Source: Gracilibacillus dipsosauri
GTDB taxonomy: Bacteria; Bacillota; Bacilli; Bacillales; Amphibacillaceae
NCBI RefSeq assembly: GCF_003176895.1
Contig: NZ_QGTD01000013.1
Location: 235,324 to 299,323 of the forward strand
Direction: 5' to 3'
Length of the DNA stretch: 64,000 nucleotides
Shown: piece by piece, positions 8,391 to 19,039 of the stretch
Layout of the letters: the number at the start of each line of letters is the position of its first letter
How positions within the stretch are numbered: the stretch's first letter is position 1
Position numbers and translations under genes: made by a program
Notes under the pieces: generated by a model
What the model saw: only the letters and a program-made list of their open reading frames with translations
The model's database searches: none
Told to the model about the DNA's origin: nothing

Positions 8391-9869
8391 TTACTCAGGG
8401 ATATACGGCAAATCTAACTGATCAGGAACATTTATGACATGTGTATCTGTATAAGCTAGAAGCCCTTCTTTTCCATATTCACGTCCTATTCCAGACTGCT
8501 TTACACCACCGAATGGAAAACGTACATCAAGTCCTTGAACGGCGGCTGTATTAATCATCGTCGTACCTGCCTGTATACGTTTGGCAACCTCAATGGCATG
8601 TTCTTCTTCTCCCCATACAGAACTAGTCAATCCAAATATACTGTCATTAGCAAGATGGATTGCATGTTCCTCATCCTCAAAAGGTAAAATAGGAACCGTC
8701 GGACCAAACTGTTCTTCAACAACGATTGGATCATCCTGACTTGCTCCTAAAACGACGGTAGGCTGCATAAAGTAACCTTTCTCATAAAGAGCTTGATCAA
8801 GTATTTCACCGAGTTTCACAACTTGAGCCCCTTTACTTTTAGCATCATCAATTAGACTTTGGACATACTTTGCTTGCTTTTCATTATTAACAGGACCAAT
8901 CGTCACATTTTTATCAAATGGGTCTCCTACTCGAATCCATTTATTAGCTGCCTCAATATACCTTTCAACAAATGAATCATAGATTGATTTATCAACATAA
9001 ATTCTTTTAGCAATCATACATATTTGTCCAGCAGTAAGAAAATTAGATATGACAATCCGCCTCATTGCTTTCTCATCATTTACATCAAAATCATTTAAAA
9101 CAATTGCTGCATCATTACCACCTAATTCAAGTGTCATATGTTTGATTGTATCTGCCGCTGCTTTCATAATATGTTTAGCTGTTTCTGTCCCACCTGTAAA
9201 GGCAATTTTGGCAACCTTTGGATTGGATGTTAACTCTACACCAACGTCCGCTTCCCCGTGAACAAGATTTAACACTCCTGGTGGAAATTCGTTTGCAATT
9301 AATTCAATTACTTTACTTACAGCTAACGGGGCTAACGGACTCGGTTTTAAGACCATCGTGTTACCTGCTAATAATGCTGGTGCAACCTTAATTGTCGAAA
9401 GGGAAATCGGATAATTCCATGGTGTGATAGCAGATACGACGCCAATAGCATCTTTGGCTATAATAGTTTTACCATTATCATGTCTTTGCACTTCATTTTT
9501 CAAAACTTCTTTTACATTATCACACGCAAATTCCATCCACATTAAAGAGACAGCTATTTCTCCTTTCGAATCATAAAGTGCTTTGCCATGTTCCCGTGAT
9601 AATAGTTGTGCAATTTCTGGGGTAGCATCTTTTATTTTTTGGATCGCCCTACTCATCCGTTCTATTCTTTCATCCATAGACGATCTTCTCCAAGTAGTAA
9701 ACGTTTCATATGCTACATCAATTGCCTTTCTTGTGTCTTCTTGTGTATTTACTGGTGAAAACCCAACTATTTCCTCTGGATTTGTTGGGTTTTCACGTGG
9801 GGCTTGTTTTTCCGTTTTATACTTTTCCCCATTGATAATAGCATCAATTACAATCGGATTTTTAGACAT
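8391..9869 (-). CDS. NAD(P)-dependent aldehyde dehydrogenase
   Basis: 492 residues, full length for the ALDH superfamily. Visible are the oxyanion Asn in TPWNYP (about 150), the nucleotide-binding Lys in VLKPSPLAPL, FTGGTETAK, the general base Glu248 in LELGG and the catalytic Cys284 in TAGQICMIAKR, plus the C-terminal PFGGVKQSGIGREYG. It oxidises an aldehyde to the acid in the cytoplasm. The substrate cannot be read from sequence; it falls among broad succinate-semialdehyde/aromatic-aldehyde-type members. It stands alone, facing away from a 52-bp tandem repeat array. Confidence 0.9.
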   Translation of the reverse strand: MSKNPIVIDAIINGEKYKTEKQAPRENPTNPEEIVGFSPVNTQEDTRKAIDVAYETFTTWRRSSMDERIERMSRAIQKIKDATPEIAQLLSREHGKALYDSKGEIAVSLMWMEFACDNVKEVLKNEVQRHDNGKTIIAKDAIGVVSAITPWNYPISLSTIKVAPALLAGNTMVLKPSPLAPLAVSKVIELIANEFPPGVLNLVHGEADVGVELTSNPKVAKIAFTGGTETAKHIMKAAADTIKHMTLELGGNDAAIVLNDFDVNDEKAMRRIVISNFLTAGQICMIAKRIYVDKSIYDSFVERYIEAANKWIRVGDPFDKNVTIGPVNNEKQAKYVQSLIDDAKSKGAQVVKLGEILDQALYEKGYFMQPTVVLGASQDDPIVVEEQFGPTVPILPFEDEEHAIHLANDSIFGLTSSVWGEEEHAIEVAKRIQAGTTMINTAAVQGLDVRFPFGGVKQSGIGREYGKEGLLAYTDTHVINVPDQLDLPYIPE

Positions 9870-9981
9870 ATGATTCCTTCCTTTCGTTAAAATTTTTTAT
9901 AGTATGCTCTTCCACTAAATATCTAATTCACACTATAATTTGTAACTGGGAGAGTGGTTTCGTAAAATCCTACAGAGGTAG

Positions 9982-10352
9982 TGAACTTTATTTTAGCCAG
10001 ATCTTGGGTTTGGAATACGTTTTATTATATCTATAAACTTCATTTGGTGAGGAAAGTAGGTTTGATATTTATAAGACCTATAAACTTCATTTGGTGAGGA
10101 GAGTAGGTTTGATATGCGTTTTATAAGACCTGTAAACTTCATTTGGTGAGGAGAGTAGGTTTGATATGCGTTTTATAAGACCTGTAAACTTCATTTGGTG
10201 AGGAAAGTAGGTTTGATATGCGTTTTATAAGACCTGTAAACTTCATTTGGTGAGGAAAGTAGGTTTGATATGCGTTTTATAAGACCTGTAAACTTCATTT
10301 GGTGAGGAAAGTAGGTTTGATATGCGTTTTATAAGACCTGTAAACTTCATTT
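9982..10352. repeat. Tandem repeat array, 52-bp unit, about 7 copies
   Basis: TAAACTTCATTT recurs at 10034, 10081, 10133, 10185, 10237, 10289 and 10341. Steps are 47 then 52 five times; the 47-bp step lacks TGCGT. A diverged full-length copy begins at 9982, exactly 52 bp before the first good one, and the last copy is cut after about 12 bases. Later units are identical apart from GAGGAAAG versus GAGGAGAG. The period is not a multiple of three, so the array is not one coding sequence. It fills most of the 9870-10586 intergenic gap between the aldehyde dehydrogenase and trpS; apart from the trpS promoter nothing else is seen there. Confidence 0.95.
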
Positions 10353-10425
10353 TCGGGGAATCTGTGCTTAAAAATGAGTTTCAATCCATTCTATTTTCGA
10401 AAGAATTTAGTACTTTTTGTGTCTA

Positions 10426-10434
10426 TGCTATAAT
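10426..10434 (+). promoter_or_regulatory. Extended -10 promoter element of trpS
   Basis: TGCTATAAT is a perfect extended -10 (TG-N-TATAAT). No good -35 hexamer is seen. It implies a leader of about 145 bases before the trpS start; no T-box sequence (GGGTGGNACCGCG type) or specifier-like stem could be recognised in that leader. Confidence 0.6.
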
Positions 10435-10535
10435 GCTGGGGAGGGTAGGAACAAAATACGTAATCAATGCCTCAGTTCAGTAACAAAATCCAACAAATAA
10501 GAAATTATTTAAAACATATGATAAACTCTATTTAG

Positions 10536-11582
<1,047 letters not shown>

Positions 11583-11630
11583 ACGTAAAGGATTTCTTCC
11601 TCTCTGTTGTTCCAAATTATCTCTACAAGA

Positions 11631-11666
11631 AAAACCGGACTTTGCTAAAAAATAAAGTCCGGTTTT
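11631..11666. terminator. Bidirectional terminator between trpS and yjbA
   Basis: Perfect 13-bp stem AAAACCGGACTTT / AAAGTCCGGTTTT, symmetrical with A- and T-runs, between convergent genes. Confidence 0.88.
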
Positions 11667-11673
11667 CAATCCC

Positions 11674-12429
11674 TTATCGCACAGATTTTGTAGTTGAATT
11701 ATCATGTTCTTGATCCCAAATCGTTTCATAATAGGTTTGACCTTTAATGATTTGCTTGCAGAAATATTCGTGTTTTTCCGACCATCCTTCGATTAATTCT
11801 TTATATAGTGTATTCCATGCCTCTTGAAAACTCATCCGTTTAATAGCATGATATTGATCTGGCTTCCATTCCGTTAGCCAGTACCTTATTTCCTCGAGAC
11901 ATTTTGAAACCTCTAACTGGTCCAATGCAACCATTAGCAATTGCTTGAGCTGTCTTTCTTTTCTAGTCAATCCCTTCATTCTTTCAGGTGGAAGTGAAAG
12001 AATATGATATTCCTTTTCTTCTTGATAGGGTACTTGATATACCGTGGGTTCTCGACTCTCAATTAATTCAAGAACCAATCTCTCTTGCCTTGGAATTAAC
12101 CTGCTCTTTCGGACAGGAATTTGAAAACCCATAGTATCAAATGCCATTATTGATTTGCCGTCAGATATGATGGCTGCATATTCCAATACTTTTCGTTCTT
12201 GATTTTTTCTTATGTAAGCTCTTTTATAAATGGTGTCAAGCATCTTTTTAGGTAAGTCCTGTAAGTCGTTTTCAATGTATTGATAAGTCTTGGGATCAAT
12301 AAGTAGAACAGGAACTTGATCTAGTATCTCAATACCATCAGAGGTTCTCCATTCATGAAATGGACATACATTATAACCATTTTCTTCACCCTCAAACCAA
12401 TTTACCCATACATCATGCAAATATAACAT
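11674..12429 (-). CDS. yjbA: UPF0736 family protein YjbA
   Basis: 251 residues from ATG 12429 ([21 protein letters not shown]), which fits the family's conserved start; a longer reading to 12477 has no ribosome site, whereas GTGAGG lies before 12429. Conserved segments FHEWR, LDQVPVL, KAYIRKN and [10 protein letters not shown] are shared with B. subtilis YjbA. Function is unknown. The neighbourhood with trpS and fabF is conserved in Bacillaceae. Confidence 0.9.
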   Translation of the reverse strand: MLYLHDVWVNWFEGEENGYNVCPFHEWRTSDGIEILDQVPVLLIDPKTYQYIENDLQDLPKKMLDTIYKRAYIRKNQERKVLEYAAIISDGKSIMAFDTMGFQIPVRKSRLIPRQERLVLELIESREPTVYQVPYQEEKEYHILSLPPERMKGLTRKERQLKQLLMVALDQLEVSKCLEEIRYWLTEWKPDQYHAIKRMSFQEAWNTLYKELIEGWSEKHEYFCKQIIKGQTYYETIWDQEHDNSTTKSVR

Positions 12430-12504
12430 ATGACCAAACCTCACTTTATGCTTTTTCTTATCAAACAGTATGACCAAAATGGAATGAATTATTCTTTTCT
12501 TCTA

Positions 12505-12717
12505 TTATTTAACAGATAAAATGGTCAGCTTCTGGATCGATAAACCCATGAGAATCAGACCTATGATAAAAAAATAACATTCTACTTTTGTTTGAATAAG
12601 TGCGATATAGTCATATAAAGTGAGCCCAGCCGGTATAAAATTCAAGTACAATATAAGTGACATGCCTCCAGAGACTGAAAAACCGAATCCTATTAGAAAT
12701 ATTAATGCATAGATCAA
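12505..12717 (-). CDS. Small two-helix membrane protein, unknown function
   Basis: 70 residues with two hydrophobic segments (about 3-24 and 47-66). Start is TTG at 12717, preceded by GGGTGAG at suitable spacing; no better start is available. It lies in the yjbA-fabF gap, co-oriented with both. I do not recognise a family. Coding is supported by the ribosome site and the clean two-helix topology. Confidence 0.6.
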   Translation of the reverse strand: MIYALIFLIGFGFSVSGGMSLILYLNFIPAGLTLYDYIALIQTKVECYFFIIGLILMGLSIQKLTILSVK

Positions 12718-12841
12718 AACTACTCACCCGCTTGTCCACCTAATTTATTTCATTATATGTACAAGTATCCTCACATATGAGTGATCAATATAGAGTGTAA
12801 ATTCCCACCCATCATTTCTGCAATTGGAAGGCTATAAACAT

Positions 12842-12879
12842 AATAAATCCTGTTCCCCAATATGGAAACAGGATTTATT
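12842..12879 (-). terminator. Terminator of fabH-fabF
   Basis: AATAAATCCTGTT / AACAGGATTTATT stem of 13 bp with a 12-base loop, directly after the fabF stop on the minus strand. Confidence 0.8.
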
Positions 12880-12888
12880 GTACTTGTA

Positions 12889-14127
12889 TTACTGATATTT
12901 TTTAAAAATTAGAGAAACATTATGCCCACCGAAACCTAATGAATTACTCAAAGTAATATTCACTTCTTTTTGTTTTGCTTTATTCGGAACATAATGAAGA
13001 TCACAATCTGGATCAGGTGTTTCATAATTAATGGTCGGAGGTAAGATCCCATCTTGAATAGCTTTCACACATGCAATGGCTTCCACTGCACCTGCTGCTC
13101 CTAATAGATGTCCAGTCATTGATTTCGTCGAAGAAACATCTAATTGATAGGCATGATCTCCGAAAACTGTCTTAATGGCTTGAGTTTCAAATGAATCATT
13201 ATATTCTGTACTAGTACCATGTGCATTAATATAATCTATATCCGTTACTTGTATATCCGCATCTTCAATCGCTTGTTGCATCGCTCTTGCGGCCCCTTCT
13301 CCCTCTGGAGCCGGTGAAGTAATATGATAAGCATCCCCTGAAGCACCATAACCAACAATTTCCGCATAAATCTTTGCTCCACGTTTTTGGGCGGATTCTA
13401 ATGATTCTAAAATAATAATTCCTGCACCTTCTCCCATAACGAATCCATCACGATTTTTGTCAAATGGTCTACTGGCCGTTTTTGGGTCTTCGTTAAAAGA
13501 TAATGCTTTTGCTGTGGAGAATCCGGCATATGCCATTGGTGTTAGTGGAGCCTCCGCACCACCAGTGATCATGTAATCTGCATCCCCACGCTCAATGACT
13601 TTAAAAGCATCTCCAATGGAGTTAGCTCCAGATGCACATGCAGTAACAGAACAATTATTAATTCCTTTTGCACCTAACTGAATCGAGACTTGACCAGCGG
13701 CCATATCCGGAATAAGCATAGGTACGAAGAATGGACTGACACGACGATAGCCTTTGTCCATAAACCTTCTAAATTGTTCATCATATGTTGCCATTCCGCC
13801 AATACCAGAACCAATCCAAACACCTACCCTTGGCGCAATTTCATCGGTAATTTCAAGATTGGCATCCTCTACCGCATTTTTCGCTGCAGCCACTGCATAT
13901 TGGGTAAACAAGTCCATTCTTTTGGTTTCTTTTTTGTCCATATATTGTGTAGGATCCCAGTCCTTCACTTCGCCTGCTACTTTTGCAGGAAAATCATCTT
14001 TATTTACTTTAGTAACAATATCAATACCGGATACACCATTTTTTAAATGATCCCAAAATTGATCTACTTCATTTCCTAATGGTGTGATTGCTCCTAATCC
14101 GGTCACGACAACCCTATTTTTACCCAT
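12889..14127 (-). CDS. fabF: Beta-ketoacyl-ACP synthase II (KAS II)
   Basis: 412 residues, normal length, start behind AAAGGAGG. Elongates acyl-ACP by condensation with malonyl-ACP in type II fatty acid synthesis. The catalytic triad Cys-His-His is seen in [25 protein letters not shown] and [14 protein letters not shown]; the Lys/Phe gate region [11 protein letters not shown] is at the C-terminus. Second gene of a fabH-fabF operon, 29 bases after fabH, under the FapR operator upstream. Confidence 0.97.
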   Translation of the reverse strand: MGKNRVVVTGLGAITPLGNEVDQFWDHLKNGVSGIDIVTKVNKDDFPAKVAGEVKDWDPTQYMDKKETKRMDLFTQYAVAAAKNAVEDANLEITDEIAPRVGVWIGSGIGGMATYDEQFRRFMDKGYRRVSPFFVPMLIPDMAAGQVSIQLGAKGINNCSVTACASGANSIGDAFKVIERGDADYMITGGAEAPLTPMAYAGFSTAKALSFNEDPKTASRPFDKNRDGFVMGEGAGIIILESLESAQKRGAKIYAEIVGYGASGDAYHITSPAPEGEGAARAMQQAIEDADIQVTDIDYINAHGTSTEYNDSFETQAIKTVFGDHAYQLDVSSTKSMTGHLLGAAGAVEAIACVKAIQDGILPPTINYETPDPDCDLHYVPNKAKQKEVNITLSNSLGFGGHNVSLIFKKYQ

Positions 14128-14156
14128 GAATATTCCTCCTTTTATCTAATTTTACG

Positions 14157-15092
14157 TTATTTTCCCCATCTTAAAGCAACGGCTCCCCATGTAAGACCAC
14201 CACCAAAACCTACTAAGACAACTAAATCATTATCGTTTATTTTACCTTTTTTTACAGCTTCAGACAAAGCAATTGGTATCGAAGCAGCTGATGTATTTCC
14301 ATAATGATTCACATTGACTGCCATTTTACTTTCATCGATTCCTAACCGTTGTCTTGCAGCTTCCATAATTCGAATATTTGCTTGATGAGGTATTAAATAA
14401 TCAACATCCTCTTTAGCAAGTCCGGCTTTTTCAACCACCTTAACAGATGATTCTGGCATTTGACGTACAGCAAATTTAAATACTTCTCTTCCATTCATTA
14501 TGATATGCTCATCCTGTTGGGCTAGATGCTTTCCACCACTTCCATCTGCACCTAACTCAAAGGATAAAACGCCTTTGCCATCACTTACTGGACCCATAAC
14601 CGCAGCACCAGCACCATCTCCAAATAAGACACATGTATTACGATCTTCCCAATCGGTAATTTTGGATAATTTTTCGGCACCAACGATTAAGATATGCTTA
14701 TAATCACCTGATTCGATAAATTGCTTGGCTGTAATCATCCCATACATAAAACCAGCACATGCTGCACTTATATCCATTGCAGCTGCTTTTGTTGCACCAA
14801 GCTTCTCCTGCAAAATACATGAGACCGTAGGAAATGGCTGATCTGGTGTAACAGTGGCCACAAGTATTAAGTCTAGTTCTTCAGCAGTAAGATCTGCTTC
14901 TTTTAAGGCATCCTCTGCAGCTTTTAATGCCATATCAGAGGTGTTCTCATCATCTGAGGCAATTCTTCGCTCCTCTATTCCTGTTCTAGTACGAATCCAT
15001 TCATCCGTAGTATCTACTATTTTCTCTAAATCTTTATTGGTTAAAATTTTCTCTGGAGCATAATGACCAGTTCCTAAAACTCCTGCTTTCAT
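14157..15092 (-). CDS. fabH: Beta-ketoacyl-ACP synthase III (KAS III)
   Basis: 311 residues from ATG 15092 ([14 protein letters not shown]), behind GAGAGGAAGG; an upstream in-frame start overlaps the operator. Starts fatty acid synthesis by condensing acyl-CoA with malonyl-ACP. Catalytic Cys in AACAGFMYG, His in [10 protein letters not shown] and Asn in [11 protein letters not shown] are all present. Bacillaceae FabH enzymes prefer branched acyl-CoA primers. First gene of the fabH-fabF operon. Confidence 0.97.
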   Translation of the reverse strand: MKAGVLGTGHYAPEKILTNKDLEKIVDTTDEWIRTRTGIEERRIASDDENTSDMALKAAEDALKEADLTAEELDLILVATVTPDQPFPTVSCILQEKLGATKAAAMDISAACAGFMYGMITAKQFIESGDYKHILIVGAEKLSKITDWEDRNTCVLFGDGAGAAVMGPVSDGKGVLSFELGADGSGGKHLAQQDEHIIMNGREVFKFAVRQMPESSVKVVEKAGLAKEDVDYLIPHQANIRIMEAARQRLGIDESKMAVNVNHYGNTSAASIPIALSEAVKKGKINDNDLVVLVGFGGGLTWGAVALRWGK

Positions 15093-15128
15093 TATTATCC
15101 TTCCTCTCAAAGGAATTAATATCAATTA

Positions 15129-15145
15129 TTAAGACTTGGTACTAA
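15129..15145 (-). promoter_or_regulatory. FapR operator of fabH-fabF
   Basis: On the minus strand TTAGTACCAAGTCTTAA, an imperfect 17-bp palindrome that fits the FapR consensus (TTAGTAC...GTCTTAA-like). It overlaps the end of the -10, as in B. subtilis fabHA-fabF, where FapR represses until malonyl-CoA or malonyl-ACP releases it. Confidence 0.85.
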
Positions 15146-15173
15146 TTTTAAGCGAAAACAAGTAAATTTTCAA
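15145..15173 (-). promoter_or_regulatory. Sigma-A promoter of fabH-fabF
   Basis: TTGAAA (15168-15173) and TAAAAT (15145-15150) on the minus strand with exactly 17 bases between them. The FapR operator begins at the last base of the -10. Confidence 0.8.
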
Positions 15174-15305
15174 GTATCAAATCTTCTCACAACTGGTCTA
15201 TTTTTCATGATACATAACGAAAATGTTCATCCTTCCCTACAAATTGTTATGGCTATCCATTCCAATGAGGCTCGGACACAAAAGTAAATAGAAAGGTTAC
15301 CACAC

Positions 15306-16268
15306 CTATTCGTGATCTGGAAGTAGTCCTGTCTCTATATATTCATTTAATTGTTCATCTAAATGATCTTGAAAATCTTCTGGTATTTCATCACTGTAAG
15401 GTCCCATTGAAATTACTTCTTCTGTGAAGCCGTAATTATAAATACCACCTTCTAGCTCGCCTTTTTCAATCTGTTCTACCGCATAAAGATATAATTTATC
15501 TACATGCTGAATGGTGCTTGTTAAGACAGATTGTCCACCTATCGACTGCTGATCATTAACATAGCCAATCGAATAAATCTGGTCATTTTGAGCTTCCTCT
15601 ACTACTTTCATACTATAGGCATCCCCAGTCGGATAAATCACATCTACCCCATTATCTACCATATTGCGATAGTGATCCATAGCAATTTCTGACTCATCCC
15701 AACTATAGACATATTGAATATTTATGTTTGCATCAGGGTTCTGATAAGCTACTCCCTCATAAAAACCCTCTACTTCTGGCTGCCATTCATATGCTGCAAT
15801 AATGCCTACATGATCAGATTCTGTCATTTTACCCGCTACCATTCCAGCAAAGAATCCCATCGACATAGAGTTGAAATTTAAGCTAATAAGATTGTCATCT
15901 GAATAAGCACCATTGACATAAACAAACTGAATATCAGGATAAGAAGAGGCAATCGTATGAAAGAATTGTCCATATGTACTGCTATGACCAATTATTAACT
16001 GGACTCCTTGATTCGCAAACTCTTCGATTGCACGATTTACCTGTGGTTGGGTTTGTACACCTTCTTTAAAGTATACTTCCATATCCAATTCTTTCTCTAT
16101 ATCGAGTAAACCATGATATCCTTTACTTCCCCATGTTTGATCATTTATCGAGTGCTCAATGAGCATACCCACCTTCTCAATATTCTGGGACGAATTTGAT
16201 GGAAAACATCCCGTTAAGGTTAACATGGCTAATAATGTGAATAATATAATTCTTAGTCGTTTTTTCAA
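15306..16268 (-). CDS. med: Med-like BMP-family lipoprotein (competence regulator homologue)
   Basis: 320 residues from TTG 16268, which has AAGGAGTG upstream; the longer reading to 16313 has no ribosome site. A lipoprotein signal ends in LTGC, followed by a Bmp/PnrA-type periplasmic-binding fold (GMLIEHSINDQTWGSKGYHG, IIGHSSTYG, GVDVIYPTGDAYS). B. subtilis Med, also upstream of the fabH genes, is a positive regulator of comK. The order med-fabH-fabF is conserved here, but comZ, which follows med in B. subtilis, is absent from the 15093-15305 gap. A nucleoside-binding role is possible. Confidence 0.85.
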   Translation of the reverse strand: MKKRLRIILFTLLAMLTLTGCFPSNSSQNIEKVGMLIEHSINDQTWGSKGYHGLLDIEKELDMEVYFKEGVQTQPQVNRAIEEFANQGVQLIIGHSSTYGQFFHTIASSYPDIQFVYVNGAYSDDNLISLNFNSMSMGFFAGMVAGKMTESDHVGIIAAYEWQPEVEGFYEGVAYQNPDANINIQYVYSWDESEIAMDHYRNMVDNGVDVIYPTGDAYSMKVVEEAQNDQIYSIGYVNDQQSIGGQSVLTSTIQHVDKLYLYAVEQIEKGELEGGIYNYGFTEEVISMGPYSDEIPEDFQDHLDEQLNEYIETGLLPDHE

Positions 16269-16502
16269 TATACGCACTCCTTGAAATGCATAATGATTCG
16301 TACAAATGTTCAATTTATAGGTATATAACTATTATTTTACCGTTTTCAGCAGATAAGGTAAACCAAAATTGTCCAGAAATGAAGTGTTCAAAGATTACTC
16401 TTTATTTTCTTCCAAAGTTTTGATAAAATTAATTTGGTGTAAAATAGATTATTAAATTATTCAAAATACATATTGGTCCTATAAAAGTGGGGTGAATGTT
16501 GG

Positions 16503-16676
16503 ATGAAATATATTATGACAATTGTTTGGGCGGTTATCATTTCTTTCGTGATAGGATACGTACTTGCAAGCATGGCTGGTGAGACTTTACATGTACCTTC
16601 TGTATTATCACTTGCTGCCATTTTTAGTATTATTGTTATCTTGCTCGGTGATGGCGTATTAAAAGAAAGTAATTAA
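16503..16676 (+). CDS. yjzD: DUF2929 small membrane protein (YjzD-like)
   Basis: 57 residues, MKYIMTIVWAVIISFVIGYV... with two hydrophobic segments (about 3-23 and 34-49). GGGGTG precedes the ATG. The N-terminal pattern and the position beside med match B. subtilis YjzD, a DUF2929 protein of unknown role. It is followed by a strong terminator. Confidence 0.8.
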   Translation: MKYIMTIVWAVIISFVIGYVLASMAGETLHVPSVLSLAAIFSIIVILLGDGVLKESN

Positions 16677-16693
16677 ACAAACAGATCCATAAT

Positions 16694-16730
16694 AAAACCC
16701 TTGTCTTCGATTAAGACAAGGGTTTTATTT
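16694..16730. terminator. Bidirectional terminator
   Basis: 14-bp stem AAAACCCTTGTCTT / AAGACAAGGGTTTT with 5-base loop followed by ATTT, between the convergent yjzD and yitW genes. Confidence 0.88.
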
Positions 16731-16740
16731 AAGTAATGGT

Positions 16741-17052
16741 TTAATCTGGAATACCTAGAGCGATTTTAGCATAACGGGACATACGATCCTTGGACCAAGG
16801 TGGACTCCAGACAATATTTACTTCTGTATCCTTTACCTCTGGAATATCTTCCATTACACGCTTGACGTCTTGCTCAATATGACCTGCTAGCGGGCAGCCC
16901 ATTGCTGTCAGTGTCATCGTTACTGTTGCAATTCCTTCTTCATTCAGATCAACGCCATATACTAATCCTAAATTAACAATATCTATTCCAAGCTCTGGGT
17001 CAATAACATTTTCCAAAGCTCCCATTAGATTATCCTCAAGTGCTTGATCCAT
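16741..17052 (-). CDS. yitW: MIP18/DUF59 iron-sulfur cluster assembly factor (YitW-like)
   Basis: 103 residues behind AAGGAGGGG. The DUF59 signature is clear: VIDPELGIDIVNLGLVYGV, the reactive Cys in TAMGCPLAG, and the C-terminal WSPPWSKDRMS. Members act in Fe-S cluster maturation or carriage. Neighbour of yitV as in B. subtilis. Confidence 0.9.
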   Translation of the reverse strand: MDQALEDNLMGALENVIDPELGIDIVNLGLVYGVDLNEEGIATVTMTLTAMGCPLAGHIEQDVKRVMEDIPEVKDTEVNIVWSPPWSKDRMSRYAKIALGIPD

Positions 17053-17191
17053 TATAACCCCTCCTTAAAAAAAGTAAAGCATTACTTAATAACATTATAA
17101 CAAAATGAAAGAAAATTTAAATCATTTACGCCTTTTGTAACAATATCTCCATAAAGTAAAAATGGCTTGCTCTGTTATAAATGCTCTGATG

Positions 17192-17956
17192 CTAAAGCAT
17201 GTATTCTAACCAATTAGTAAACTCCACGATAGCAAATCGACTAACCTTGTGTCCACGTCCCATTTCTCGGAAAAATCGAATATTTTCCGGGTTTTTGTAA
17301 TGATCGATAGCTTGCTCATAAAAATTATATGCATGGGCAAATGGAACAACGTTATCCTCTTCTCCGTGCCAAAAGAATAATGGACGTCCGAAAAGCTTCT
17401 CCACTTGCAGGGATAGATCCATTTCCTTCAATTCTGATAATAGAAGGTTGATTTCTTGCTCAGGAATAGGAAGCTCACCCATTTTCTTTTCCATCAATTG
17501 GATTTGTAATTCCGCATAGGCTGTCAATTTAGGAGAACCCATTAGGATCGCTGCTGCTTTCACCCAAGAAAATTGGGTAAGGGCTGCAGCTGTTGTGATC
17601 CCTCCCATGCTCGTACCTGCAAGTCCAAAACGATCTTTTTCCAATAAATGCTTTGTAACTAACGTCTCATAAATACTTTCCACATCATCTATATTTTGTT
17701 TTACAATCTCAAAAAAACGTAATTCTCGTTCCTCTGACTTTATATCTCCTTCTCTTTCCCCATGAAGTAAGCAGTCTGGTAAGAGTACACGGTAGCCCTT
17801 TTCAGCTATTATATAAGCAATATCTAGATTATGCTCCTTTGCACTCGTATAACCGTGTATATATACTAAGGTAGGTAAAGGCTGTTCTTTTTTTTCCGCT
17901 TCCACTACATGAAGTAATGGGATCTCATTCCAGGATTCTCTATTTACGATGATCAT
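17192..17956 (-). CDS. yitV: Alpha/beta hydrolase, esterase YitV-like
   Basis: 254 residues. Alpha/beta hydrolase fold with the oxyanion segment YIHGYTSAKEHN, nucleophile elbow GTSMGG (Ser at about 117), a likely acid Asp in WHGEEDNVVPF and a His in GRGHKVSR near the C-terminus. Similar in order and length to B. subtilis YitV, a putative carboxylesterase. Substrate unknown. Divergent from the yitU gene. Confidence 0.87.
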   Translation of the reverse strand: MIIVNRESWNEIPLLHVVEAEKKEQPLPTLVYIHGYTSAKEHNLDIAYIIAEKGYRVLLPDCLLHGEREGDIKSEERELRFFEIVKQNIDDVESIYETLVTKHLLEKDRFGLAGTSMGGITTAAALTQFSWVKAAAILMGSPKLTAYAELQIQLMEKKMGELPIPEQEINLLLSELKEMDLSLQVEKLFGRPLFFWHGEEDNVVPFAHAYNFYEQAIDHYKNPENIRFFREMGRGHKVSRFAIVEFTNWLEYML

Positions 17957-18100
17957 AACATTTTGTCCTTTCTATATCTATTCTATCTTCATGATAGCTT
18001 TTTCCAGAAAAACTTGCAAAATATAGAAACGAAAATATACAAGAACTTTACAACCATATGTTTCCCATTTAGACTATACTTACAGAGTGGGGGGATAAAA

Positions 18101-18949
18101 ATGAGTAGTAGTAAAAGACATCTTATTGCACTGGATTTGGACGGTACTTTATTAACGGAACAGAAAAAAATTAGTCCTTTTACCAAAAAAGTAATTCAGG
18201 AAGCAATAAACGAAGGACATATTGTCGTGATTGCAACAGGAAGACCTCATCGATCCAGTATTATGTATTATAAGGAGCTCGGTTTACAGACTCCTATGGT
18301 TAACTTTAATGGTGCGTTAATCCACCATCCATTTGATTCCAATTGGGATGCGATACATTCCCCATTACCAAATCGTTCAGCAAAAAGAATTATTCAAACA
18401 TGCTATGATTTTGAAGTAGAGAATATTTTTGCCGAAATTCAAGATAATATGTACCTAGATAGACATAGTGATAAAATTATCGATTTCTTTACGGAACCAG
18501 GAGATAAAGAACTGATTACTGTAGGAAGTTTGAAAAACCAATTAACGGAAGACCCTACTTCTTTGTTAATCCATCCGAAGGAGGAGCATATTGACGAATT
18601 GAGGCAATATTTAAGTGATGAACATGCTTCTGTCATTGAGCACCGAAAATGGGGAGTGCCTTGGGAAATTATTGAGGTTGTACGGAAAGGCGTCCATAAA
18701 GCTGTCGGATTAAAGAAAATAGCCCATTATTTCCATATCCCACAAGAGAACATTATTGCCTTTGGAGATGAGGATAATGATCTAGAAATGATTGAATATG
18801 CTGGGATTGGAGTCGCTATGGGGAATGCTATAGTGGAACTAAAAAAGATCGCGAACCATGAAACGTCCACAAATCAAGAGGATGGAATCGGTACATTTTT
18901 AGCGGATTATTTAAATTTAGTGAAAAACCCAGTCATTGTTAAAGAATAA
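18101..18949 (+). CDS. yitU: HAD-superfamily (Cof-type) phosphatase YitU-like
   Basis: 282 residues from ATG 18101, preceded by GGGGGGA; the open frame extends upstream to 17963 but without a ribosome site. HAD motif I is ALDLDGTLL, motif II ATGRPH, motif III Lys about HKAVGLK, motif IV FGDEDNDLEMI. Cof-type cap between motifs II and III. B. subtilis YitU is one of the phosphatases acting on the phosphorylated riboflavin precursor; substrate here is by analogy. Confidence 0.85.
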   Translation: MSSSKRHLIALDLDGTLLTEQKKISPFTKKVIQEAINEGHIVVIATGRPHRSSIMYYKELGLQTPMVNFNGALIHHPFDSNWDAIHSPLPNRSAKRIIQTCYDFEVENIFAEIQDNMYLDRHSDKIIDFFTEPGDKELITVGSLKNQLTEDPTSLLIHPKEEHIDELRQYLSDEHASVIEHRKWGVPWEIIEVVRKGVHKAVGLKKIAHYFHIPQENIIAFGDEDNDLEMIEYAGIGVAMGNAIVELKKIANHETSTNQEDGIGTFLADYLNLVKNPVIVKE

Positions 18950-18980
18950 ATCGAATAACAAACGAATGATTAGTCATAAT

Positions 18981-19018
18981 AAGTATGAACATCCCCTTGA
19001 GGTGTTCGTGCTTATTTT
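18981..19018 (+). terminator. Terminator after yitU
   Basis: AAGTATGAACATC / GGTGTTCGTGCTT imperfect stem followed by ATTTTTCTTT. Confidence 0.65.
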
Positions 19019-19039
19019 TCTTTCAACAAGGAGGGCCTT

